Origin: an uncultured Oscillospiraceae bacterium
GTDB lineage: Bacteria > Bacillota > Clostridia > Oscillospirales > Oscillospiraceae
Length of the DNA stretch: 64,000 nt
Direction of reading: 5' to 3'
NCBI GenBank assembly: GCA_934646005.1
Contig: CAKUED010000003.1
Coordinates: 62,001-126,000, forward strand
Notes under the pieces: generated by a model
Seen by the model: only the letters and a program-made list of their open reading frames with translations
Databases searched by the model: none
Told to the model about the DNA's origin: nothing
Shown here: piece by piece, positions 56,488 through 63,240 of the stretch
How positions within the stretch are numbered: the stretch's first letter is position 1
Layout of the letters: every line of letters starts with the position of its first letter
Translations under genes and position numbers: made by a program

Positions 56488-57048
56488 ATGCGGAAAAAGT
56501 CCGTTTTGGGGCAGTTGTTTTTATCCACGCTCTGTCTCAGCGCGTTTACGTTCGGCGGCGGGTATGTGATCGTTTCGCTGATGAAAAAGCGTTTTGTGGA
56601 TGAGCTTCACTGGATCGACGAGCCGGAGATGCTCGATCTGATCGCCATCGCGCAGTCCTCGCCCGGGTCGATCGCCGTGAACGGCGCGATCATCGTCGGC
56701 TACAAGCTGGCGGGGCTGCGCGGCGTGCTGGTCGCCATTTTGGCGGCGATCCTTCCGCCGTTTCTCATCATTGCGGTCATTTCGCTGTTTTATCAGACGT
56801 TTCGCAGCAACGTCTACGTCAGCCGCGTGCTCGCCGGGATGCAGGCGGGCGTGGGCGCGGTGATCGCGTCGGTCGTGTGGGACATGGGCTCGGAGATCGT
56901 GAAGAAAAAGAGCGTGCCGTCCATCGTCATCATGATCGCGGCGTTCCTCGCCGCGTGCGTGTTCAAAATCAGCGTCATCTACATTATCCTCGGCTGCATC
57001 CTCATCGGTGTGGTACGGACGCTGCTGGCGGGGAGGAAACGGGCATGA
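56488..57048 (+). CDS. Chromate transporter, short-chain subunit 1
   Basis: 186 residues with about five membrane helices. CHR motif FTFGGGYVIVSLMKKRFVDE near the N-terminus and SPGSIAVNGAIIVGYKLAG. Short-chain CHR proteins work as heterodimers with a partner of inverted topology; that partner overlaps the stop here by ATGA. In anaerobes the physiological substrate may be sulfate-like anions rather than chromate. Confidence 0.93.
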   Translation: MRKKSVLGQLFLSTLCLSAFTFGGGYVIVSLMKKRFVDELHWIDEPEMLDLIAIAQSSPGSIAVNGAIIVGYKLAGLRGVLVAILAAILPPFLIIAVISLFYQTFRSNVYVSRVLAGMQAGVGAVIASVVWDMGSEIVKKKSVPSIVIMIAAFLAACVFKISVIYIILGCILIGVVRTLLAGRKRA

Positions 57049-57605
57049 TCTATCTTCAGCTTTTCTGGAGTTTTTTGCAGATCGGCGTGCTGAGCTTCGG
57101 TGGCGGGTACGCGGCGATGCCGCTCATTCAGGAGCAGATCGTCACGCGGCACGGCTGGCTGAGCGTGTCGGAATTTGCCGACCTCATCACCATCTCGGAA
57201 ATGACCCCCGGACCGATCGCGGTAAATTCGGCGACGTTCGTCGGCATCCGTGTGGCGGGGCTGACCGGGGCGCTGGTATCGACGATCGGGTGCATTCTGC
57301 CGTCGTGTGTGCTGGTGACGCTCATCGCGCGGCTGTACCTCAAATACCGCGACCTGCACGCGCTGCAAAGCGTGCTCGCGTCGCTGCGCCCGGCGGTCGT
57401 GGCGATGATCGCGTCGGCGGGCGTGCTCATTATGATGAACGCGCTGTGGAGCGGCGACGTTACGCTCGGCGGCACGAATTGGGTGATGGCAGGCATTTTC
57501 GTGCTGTGCCTCGTCCTCCTGCGCCGTACAAAATGGAGTCCTATCCTCATCATGGCACTGGGTGGGGTGGTGAATCTGGTGTGCGGATTTGTGGGAGTGG
57601 GATAA
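57045..57605 (+). CDS. Chromate transporter, short-chain subunit 2
   Basis: 186 residues from the ATG at 57045. Same CHR domain: VLSFGGGYAAMPLIQEQIV, MTPGPIAVNSATFVGIRVAG. Overlap with subunit 1 implies coupled, equimolar synthesis. Confidence 0.93.
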   Translation: MIYLQLFWSFLQIGVLSFGGGYAAMPLIQEQIVTRHGWLSVSEFADLITISEMTPGPIAVNSATFVGIRVAGLTGALVSTIGCILPSCVLVTLIARLYLKYRDLHALQSVLASLRPAVVAMIASAGVLIMMNALWSGDVTLGGTNWVMAGIFVLCLVLLRRTKWSPILIMALGGVVNLVCGFVGVG

Positions 57606-57643
57606 TGTACATTTGAGCTATTGCCGCGTTTGCGGCGCGCCAA

Positions 57644-58191
57644 AGCCTCCCTTGTGTAAAGGGAGGTGGCACGGCGAAGCCGTGACGGAAGGATTGTGCG
57701 GTACGCACCGGCAAAATGGGACGCACCAATGCGAATCCGCAGAATCTACCCCTGTTGCGTAGGGGCGGGGTTCTACCCCGCCCGGCAGCACGCACCTGCA
57801 AACACGAATGTACCCCGGCGAATCTGTACAATATTTGTAGGGGTCGATGCCCACATCGACCCGGCAATACGCAATTGCAAATTTGTGCGCATCATCGGCG
57901 CAAATGCAAAACGTCCTGTAGGGGCGGACGACCCTGTCCGCCCGTGGGGTACGACCATTTTCGCCACAGGGTTTCAATAAAACCCGAACGCCTACCGCGC
58001 GGGTCGATGTGGGCATCGACCTCTACAGACGGATTACGGTTTCGCATTGGTGTGTACGGGTTTGCGGGTTTGTGCCGCCGGGCGGGGCAAGCCCCGCCCC
58101 TACGTTACGACGAAACGCGCTATAGCTCAAAAATAAGAACCCTTCTCCTCATCAGTCCGCTTCGCGGACAGCTTCCCCTCAAGGGGAAGCC
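57644..58191. repeat. Mosaic palindrome cluster R4 bracketed by double-hairpin units
   Basis: The 707-bp gap 57606-58312 contains no gene. A double hairpin CCTCCCTT-GTGTA-AAGGGAGG plus CACGGC-GAA-GCCGTG (57647-57681) opens the block. Plus modules: 57759-57784 (GGGCGGGGT), 57837-57864 (GGGTCGATG), 57918-57944 (GGGCGGAC). Minus modules: 58000-58026 (GGGTCGATG) and 58079-58103 (GGGCGGGGC-AA-GCCCCGCCC). The block closes with the opposite-facing double hairpin GTCCGC-TTC-GCGGAC plus GCTTCCCC-TCAA-GGGGAAGC (58155-58190), related to 36231-36275. A TTCACTATTACC tail follows at 58224. Confidence 0.9.
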
Positions 58192-58240
58192 TTGGTGCGG
58201 TGCAAAACCGACCCACGTACAAATTCACTATTACCTATAC

Positions 58241-58312
58241 AAAACCCCAGGGCAGGCTTCGCCTGCCCCGGAGGATGTTCTTGCTCCCGGCAGAGGCTGC
58301 CGGGTTTTTTTC
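58241..58312. terminator. Two opposed terminators behind the Cys-rich gene
   Basis: Stem CAGGGCAGGC-TTC-GCCTGCCCCG (58247-58271) with TTTT on the minus strand serves the Cys-rich gene. Stem CCCGGCAG-AGG-CTGCCGGG (58287-58305) followed by seven or more T on the plus strand would stop transcription coming from the chromate/R4 side. Confidence 0.8.
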
Positions 58313-58585
58313 TTAGCCGCAGGAATTGCAGCCGCAGGTATTGGTGCTGACGCAGCCGCAGGTGCGGCGGCAGTTGCAGCGGCAGCAATTGCAGCGGCAG
58401 CAGTTACAGCCGCAGCCGCAGGTCGAGCCGGTCGAAGGATTCGTCGCGGTGGTGCTGACGCCGGCGACGGCGGCGGTCGTGCTCGTAGTCGAGCTGCCGC
58501 TGCTGCGGCAGCAGGGATTGCAGCAGGACTGCCCGACAAAATTCGGGAAAATGATCCCGCCGTACACGCTACAGGAATTACACAT
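58313..58585 (-). CDS. Small extremely Cys-rich protein
   Basis: 90 residues from the ATG at 58585 (GGAGG 10 bases upstream): MCNSCSVYGG at the N-terminus, then FVGQSCCNPCCRSSG, a Ser/Thr-rich linker, and a C-terminal tract of CGCGCNCCRCNCCRCN type alternating Cys with Arg, Asn and Gly. About a quarter of the residues are Cys. No signal peptide. Possibilities are a spore-coat or metallothionein-like metal-binding protein; none can be shown. The repetitive GC sequence reads as Gln-rich in the opposite frame, which is not a gene. Confidence 0.65.
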   Translation of the reverse strand: MCNSCSVYGGIIFPNFVGQSCCNPCCRSSGSSTTSTTAAVAGVSTTATNPSTGSTCGCGCNCCRCNCCRCNCRRTCGCVSTNTCGCNSCG

Positions 58586-58600
58586 AGCGGAAAAGCCTCC

Positions 58601-58642
58601 AAAAAAAAAGATGTCACGGAGCTTGACGCTCCATGACATCTT
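58601..58642 (-). terminator. Terminator abutting the Cys-rich gene's ribosome site
   Basis: 15-bp stem (58608-58622 / 58628-58642, one mismatch) followed on the minus strand by nine T that run directly into GGAGG, the ribosome site of the gene starting at 58585. It ends the upstream rqcH unit or acts as an attenuator. Confidence 0.85.
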
Positions 58643-58666
58643 ATGACCCGTTGCGACAATTTGTGC

Positions 58667-58804
58667 TTACCGGCGTGCGCCGCCTGCTTGCGGCGAGCGC
58701 GCCGAGCGCGGCGCTGTGTCCTGACCGCCGCTCTGCAAACCCCGCACGGGCGGGACGACCGGGTCGCGCAGCTCGCGCGTCACGTCCGTCTGTTCCTGTT
58801 TCAT
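58667..58804 (-). CDS. Possible small protein, 45 residues
   Basis: MKQEQTDVTRELRDPVVPPV begins an open frame of 45 codons ending GGARR, with GGGGTG 6 bases before the ATG and position in line with the rqcH operon just before a terminator. Composition is Arg/Pro/Gly-rich and there is no recognisable domain. It may be real or chance in GC-rich DNA. Confidence 0.35.
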   Translation of the reverse strand: MKQEQTDVTRELRDPVVPPVRGLQSGGQDTAPRSARSPQAGGARR

Positions 58805-58844
58805 CGCGTTCACCCCGGACTTAGTGTGCGCGCGCGGGGCAGGA

Positions 58845-59117
58845 TTATTCTTTTATCATCTCACACAGCTCGCCGAAGCGCGCGATGATCCTGCCGTAAT
58901 TCTCGCGGCGGTGCGGCACGAGGCAGCCGGAGCAGTCCTTGATGCCGCTCTCTGTAAAGCTGCAATTGCCGCCGCACTTTTTACCCAGCGCATACAGCGG
59001 GCAGTAGCAGAACAGGCAGTTGAAATTTTCGGGGTCAGCGCCCTTGTGGCACGGGAAAAATTCGCACTCCCGATTCTGAAAAAAGGCGTAGTGCTTGCCC
59101 TCCCAATACTCTGACAT
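58845..59117 (-). CDS. Cysteine-rich small domain protein
   Basis: 90 residues from the ATG at 59117 (GAGGTG upstream). The arrangement CEFFPCHKG, FNCLFCYCPLYALG, CGGNC and KDCSGCLVPH matches the Cys-rich small domain family, thought to bind metal and sometimes found with corrinoid genes. It follows rqcH by 5 bp and is likely cotranscribed. Confidence 0.88.
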   Translation of the reverse strand: MSEYWEGKHYAFFQNRECEFFPCHKGADPENFNCLFCYCPLYALGKKCGGNCSFTESGIKDCSGCLVPHRRENYGRIIARFGELCEMIKE

Positions 59118-59122
59118 TTTCT

Positions 59123-60883
59123 TCACCTCACTCGCAGCTTTTCGGTCCGCGCGGGATCGGGGGTAACGAACAGCGTGCGGTAGCGGTCGTAGACGACCAT
59201 CCCGGGCTTTGCGCCGTTCGGCTTTTTGACGATGCGCGCCTCGGCGCAGTCCACGGGGATATTCTGCCCGCCGCTCGCCTGAGAATACTGCGCGGCGAGC
59301 ATCGCCGCCTCGGTAAACGTCTCGTCGGGCGGCGTTGTGCCGCCGCAGAGGATGATGACGTGGCTGCCGGGGATCTTCTGCGTGTGCAGCCAATAGTCCG
59401 TTTTTGCCGCCGTTTTGAGCGTGAGCTGGTCGTTCTGAACATTGTTGCGCCCGACAAGGATAGTATAGCCGTCGGACGACAAAAACTCCATTGGGCGGCT
59501 GGGCGGGAGCTTTTGCTGCTTTTTGCCGCGCTGCTCGCGCAGATAGCGCCCCGCCAGCAGCTCCGTGCGGATCTCCTGCACGTCGCGCTCCGACTCGGCG
59601 CGCGAGAGCGCGTCCAGCACGCTCGCCAGATACGCCGCCTCCTGCTCGCCGGAGGCGATCTGCCCGGTGAGCACGCGCTCGGCGGTCTTTGCCTTTTGAT
59701 AGTCTTTATAGAACTTCGCCGCGTTCTGCTGCGGCGAGATGGCGGGATTGAGCGCGATGCGGACGGTTTTCATCTCAGGGTCGTAAAAATCCGTCGCGTC
59801 CACAAATGCCTGCCCGCGCGCGATGGCGTGCAGGTTTGCCGTGACGATGTCGCCCATGCGGCGTAAGTGCTCGCGGTCCTTCGTTTTTTCCAGCTCCGCG
59901 CGCTGCGCCTGCAATTTGCGCAGGGCGCGGCTGTGGAGCGTGGTGAGCGTTTTGCGCAGCGCCTGCGTTTTGCTGCGGATGCGCTCGGCGCGGTCGCGGT
60001 CGGCGTAAAAGCCGTCCAGCAGCTCCGAAAACGACGGCAGCACGCGGCACTCGCGCAGCGCGCCGTACTGCGTGATGGGCAGGCACGAAAAATCCTTCGG
60101 CGCGCCGTCCTGCAAAATCAGCACCGGCTGCGGCGGGACGCTCTCCACTGCACGCAGCAGATCGTAGAGCTTTGCCGCCAGCTCCGCGCGCGCAGTCTCG
60201 TCAAACAGGGAAATATCCGCGTCCACGCTGCCCGTCAGGCGGAAGGCAAGCTCCCGGCAGACGAGCGGACTGATGCCGCCGAAGGTCTCCAGCAGCCAAT
60301 CGCACAGCGCCTTCTGACCCGGAACGCCCGCCAGCAGCGTGCGCAGCGTATCCGCGTCGGTCTGCATCGCGTCGCGCTTGCCCTGCCCGGGCGGCAGATG
60401 GTAAAACAGCCCCGGCAGCACCTGCCGCTGCTCCGACATCTCAAAATCCACGCGGCGCATACAGTCGATGATACGCCCGTCCTCGCCCAGCAAAATGAGG
60501 TTGGAATTGCGCCCCATCAGCTCCAGCACCAGCGTCTTTTCGCTGCTCTCGCCAAGCTCGCCCGTGCAGGCAAAGCGGAGCTGCACCAGCCGCTCCATCG
60601 GCGGCTGGGTAATTTCGAGCAGCCGTCCGCCCGTCAGGTGCTTGCGCAGCAGCATACAGAACATCGGCGGCTGCGCGGGATTTTCCAGCGCGCTCTGCGT
60701 CAGGTGCAGGCGCGGATGATTGGGCGACGCGGACAGCAGCAGCTTTGCCTGTGCGCCCGGCGCGCGCAGATGCAGCACCAGCGTATCGCGCGACGGCTGC
60801 TGCACCTTATCGACGCGGCAGCCGGCAAGCTGCGCGGAGAGCTCGCGGCGCAGCGCCGTTAAAAACAATGCGTCAAGTGGCAT
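59123..60883 (-). CDS. rqcH: NFACT-domain ribosome quality control protein RqcH
   Basis: 586 residues from the ATG at 60883, which has GGAGG upstream and overlaps the mini-III gene. NFACT-N (MPLDALFLTALRRELSAQLA, LMGRNSNLILLGEDG), a long coiled-coil middle (RSKTQALRKTLTTLHSRALR, AQRAELEKTKDREH) and NFACT-R (FLSSDGYTILVGRNNVQND, DYWLHTQKIPGSHVII). In Bacillus RqcH binds stalled 50S subunits and adds C-terminal alanine tails; older annotation calls it a fibronectin-binding protein. Operon with mrnC and an exonuclease gives an RNA/ribosome maintenance theme. Confidence 0.93.
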   Translation of the reverse strand: MPLDALFLTALRRELSAQLAGCRVDKVQQPSRDTLVLHLRAPGAQAKLLLSASPNHPRLHLTQSALENPAQPPMFCMLLRKHLTGGRLLEITQPPMERLVQLRFACTGELGESSEKTLVLELMGRNSNLILLGEDGRIIDCMRRVDFEMSEQRQVLPGLFYHLPPGQGKRDAMQTDADTLRTLLAGVPGQKALCDWLLETFGGISPLVCRELAFRLTGSVDADISLFDETARAELAAKLYDLLRAVESVPPQPVLILQDGAPKDFSCLPITQYGALRECRVLPSFSELLDGFYADRDRAERIRSKTQALRKTLTTLHSRALRKLQAQRAELEKTKDREHLRRMGDIVTANLHAIARGQAFVDATDFYDPEMKTVRIALNPAISPQQNAAKFYKDYQKAKTAERVLTGQIASGEQEAAYLASVLDALSRAESERDVQEIRTELLAGRYLREQRGKKQQKLPPSRPMEFLSSDGYTILVGRNNVQNDQLTLKTAAKTDYWLHTQKIPGSHVIILCGGTTPPDETFTEAAMLAAQYSQASGGQNIPVDCAEARIVKKPNGAKPGMVVYDRYRTLFVTPDPARTEKLRVR

Positions 60884-61313
60884 CGGCTTCCTCCATGGTC
60901 TTTTCAAACAGCTCGCTCAGGCGGTCCAGCCGCCCGGCGAGGTACAGCGCGCCAAACAGACATTCCAGCCCCGTCGCCTTGGAATATTCCTCGTGCGTGG
61001 CGTTTTTGGGGATGGCATGGACGTGCGCATTGCGCCCGCGGCGATACTGCGCCAGCTCCTGCTCATCAAGTAACGGCAGCATTCTGTCCGCGCGCCGCGC
61101 CTGCGCCCCGGCGCAGACATAGCGCACCGTGGCGCGGTGCAGGTCCTTGCACGTCGCGCGCCCGGTCTCGCACAGCCATGCGCGCACGAGCAGCTCAAAC
61201 ACCGCGTCGCCGCAGTGCGCCAGCCCCAGCGCGCTGATCTGTCCGATCCTCCGCGTGTCCATGCTGTGGTGAAATTGATCCTGCAAGGTCATTCCCTCCA
61301 TTTGGGTCGTCAC
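60873..61313 (-). CDS. mrnC: Mini-ribonuclease III
   Basis: 146 residues from a GTG at 61313, or 141 from the ATG at 61298; the ribosome site does not decide. RNase III catalytic domain without a dsRNA-binding domain: LGLAHCGDAVFELLVRAWLC, VPKN-type loop AIPKNATHEEYSKATGLECL, FGALYLAGRLDRL. The usual YLGDA is AHCGDA here, with the Asp kept. Matures 23S rRNA in Bacillus. Ends 11 bp inside the rqcH start. Confidence 0.92.
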   Translation of the reverse strand: MTTQMEGMTLQDQFHHSMDTRRIGQISALGLAHCGDAVFELLVRAWLCETGRATCKDLHRATVRYVCAGAQARRADRMLPLLDEQELAQYRRGRNAHVHAIPKNATHEEYSKATGLECLFGALYLAGRLDRLSELFEKTMEEADAT

Positions 61314-61316
61314 CGA

Positions 61317-62303
61317 TTATTCCGCCGATTTTGCGCGGCTTCTTGCGCCGGAGCGGCGGCGGCGACGGCGCGTGCCGGAGCGGTGGCGCGGCTTTGCCGC
61401 GGCAGACTCATAGCTCTTTGCCGCGTCGCAGTCCGGCTCATACGTCAGGCGGTTGACCTTCAGCGTGCCGTCCTCCTCCGCGAGCAGCCGCACGCGCACG
61501 AGATACGCCCCGTGCTCCGGGCAGGTGCATTTCATCATAAAGCGCTTTCCCGGCTGGCGCACCCAGCGCGAGCCTGCCATCTGCCCGCCGCAGACGGGGC
61601 AGCGGTTCTCGCCCCCCGCCATTGCGCCCAGCGCGGCGGTCTTGTCGGCATAGCCGCGGAACACATGGCGGTCGATACAGCCGGGAAGCTGCTCGCCGGT
61701 GACGCTGTTCTCGTGCGACTGCTTCGTCCGCTCATAGTCTTCCACGCCGCGCGCGAGATCCAGCCGCGCGCAGATGAGCGCGGTGTGATATGCGTCACCA
61801 AGTGCGTCGTGCGCGGGGCGGCTCGGCTCGATGCTCATCATCTCCATCGCCGTTTTCAGCGCCCGCTGCGGCATCGCGCCGTCGGTCTGCACGTTAAATA
61901 TAAGCTGCGCGTTACACCAGCGGCTGACCCAGTCGCTGTCCATCGCGTACAGCGCGAGATTTTCCTTCAAAACCGCAATATCGTCAAAGCCCCAGGTGAG
62001 GAACACACAGTCCTCCCCGCACCAGGCGCGAAAGCGCGCCATCGCCTCGGGAAACGGCACGCCCTCCGCGCGCAGCCGCGCGTCCTTGATGCCGGTGAGC
62101 TTGCTGATCTTGCTGTTCATCTTCTTAAAATATTTCGGTCGTATTAAAATCTGGAACTCATCGGCAAGCTGCTGATCCTCCCGCACACGCACCGCGCCGA
62201 TCTGCACGATCTCGCCCCGGATGGGCGACGGCAGCGGCTGACGGGCGGCGGACGAACCGGGCCACGCCTGATTCCACTCCATATCCAAAATAATGTACTG
62301 CAT
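61317..62303 (-). CDS. DEDDh 3'-5' exonuclease with zinc-finger and Arg-rich tail
   Basis: 328 residues. Exo I YIILDMEWN (Asp7, Glu9), exo II with LTWGFDDIAVLKENL, exo III PAHDALGDAYHTALICARLD. Beyond residue 185 a CPVCGG...CTCPEHG zinc-ribbon-like segment and a strongly basic C-terminus (RHRSGTRRRRRRSGARSRAK) suggest nucleic-acid binding. It belongs to the KapD/ERI-1-like group; the substrate (RNA or DNA) is not clear. First gene of the leftward operon with mrnC and rqcH. Confidence 0.88.
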   Translation of the reverse strand: MQYIILDMEWNQAWPGSSAARQPLPSPIRGEIVQIGAVRVREDQQLADEFQILIRPKYFKKMNSKISKLTGIKDARLRAEGVPFPEAMARFRAWCGEDCVFLTWGFDDIAVLKENLALYAMDSDWVSRWCNAQLIFNVQTDGAMPQRALKTAMEMMSIEPSRPAHDALGDAYHTALICARLDLARGVEDYERTKQSHENSVTGEQLPGCIDRHVFRGYADKTAALGAMAGGENRCPVCGGQMAGSRWVRQPGKRFMMKCTCPEHGAYLVRVRLLAEEDGTLKVNRLTYEPDCDAAKSYESAAAKPRHRSGTRRRRRRSGARSRAKSAE

Positions 62304-62333
62304 TATGCTCTGCTCCTTATCCTATTCCGTGTT

Positions 62334-62362
62334 ATCGTATCACAATCCGGGGCGCGTGTAAA
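62334..62362 (-). promoter_or_regulatory. Promoter of the exonuclease/mrnC/rqcH operon
   Basis: Minus strand TTTACA (62357-62362) and TACGAT (62334-62339), spacer 17, 30 bp before the ATG; AAGGAG lies between. Confidence 0.7.
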
Positions 62363-62442
62363 TGTTTTTCCGCCGGACAGGCGCAAATTGCACGAACCCG
62401 GCATAGAATACCCGGAGAAATGACTGGAAAGGCGGCAGAAAA

Positions 62443-63192
62443 ATGCCATTTTTGTTTTTAAGTCCCTCCACGCAGTATTTTAACCCCTATGTCACGACCG
62501 GCAGCGAACAGCTCTGGATGAACCGTCTGGCGGACGCGATGACGCCGTATCTGCACGCGAGCGGCGTGAACGTCACGCGCAACGATCCGGACGGCAGCGC
62601 CGCTGCGTCCATCCGGCAGTCGAATGCCGGCAGCTACGATTTTCACCTGGCGCTGCACTCCAACGCCTCGCCGGAGGCGCGCGCGGGGCAGTCGCGCGGC
62701 ATTGACCTCTATTATTTCCCCACGAGTGAGGCGGGACTGCGCATGGCGAACATTCTGGCAGATAACCTGCGCCCCATCTATCCCCTGCCGGACCTTGTGC
62801 GGGCGCTGCCGACGCTCACCATCGGCGAGGTGCGGCGCACGCGCGCGCCGTCGGTGCTGGCGGAGCTGGGCTATCACGACAATGCGGACGATGCGAACTG
62901 GCTGACGGAAAACCTCGACACCATCGCCGCCGCGCTTTCCGAGGGCGTGACGCAGTATTTCGGGCTTCCGTTCGTCGCGCCGGGAACGCCGCAGGCGGGC
63001 ACGGTGCGCACCGGCGGCTCATCCCTCAACCTGCGCGAATACCCGCTCGCGGACGCGGCGGTGCTTGCGGAAATTCCAAACGGCGCGCAGATCACGATCC
63101 TCGGCGGGTATGACAGCTGGTACACCGTGGAGTATGGCGGGCTGTACGGCTTCGCTGCCGCGGCGTACATTTCGGCCGACGCTCCATCTTGA
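62443..63192 (+). CDS. N-acetylmuramoyl-L-alanine amidase-like protein with SH3 domain
   Basis: 249 residues. Amidase_3 fold: FLSPSTQYFNPYVTTGSEQL (Glu22), LALHSNASPEARAG (His72), VLAELGYHDNADD (Glu141). The first zinc His of the usual DPGHGG motif is not present; the N-terminus reads SPSTQ instead, a variant known to me from related Clostridia proteins, so activity should be tested. Residues about 180-245 form a bacterial SH3 domain (GSSLNLREYPL, YDSWYTVEYGGLYGF). No signal peptide; it may act in the mother cell or be released by other means. Confidence 0.85.
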   Translation: MPFLFLSPSTQYFNPYVTTGSEQLWMNRLADAMTPYLHASGVNVTRNDPDGSAAASIRQSNAGSYDFHLALHSNASPEARAGQSRGIDLYYFPTSEAGLRMANILADNLRPIYPLPDLVRALPTLTIGEVRRTRAPSVLAELGYHDNADDANWLTENLDTIAAALSEGVTQYFGLPFVAPGTPQAGTVRTGGSSLNLREYPLADAAVLAEIPNGAQITILGGYDSWYTVEYGGLYGFAAAAYISADAPS

Positions 63193-63240
63193 CACAGATT
63201 ATATAATAGTAATTGAACCAAAGAAAACGGAGTACATCGC

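Noticed and set aside
58326..58646. Gln-rich 106-codon plus-strand frame.
   Set aside because: Opposite strand of the Cys-rich gene, no ribosome site and pure repeat translation.
63190..63207. TTGACA and TATAAT before the zinc-binding lipoprotein gene as a promoter.
   Set aside because: They are only 6 bases apart, far from the needed 16-18; the TATAAT alone may serve with an unseen -35.
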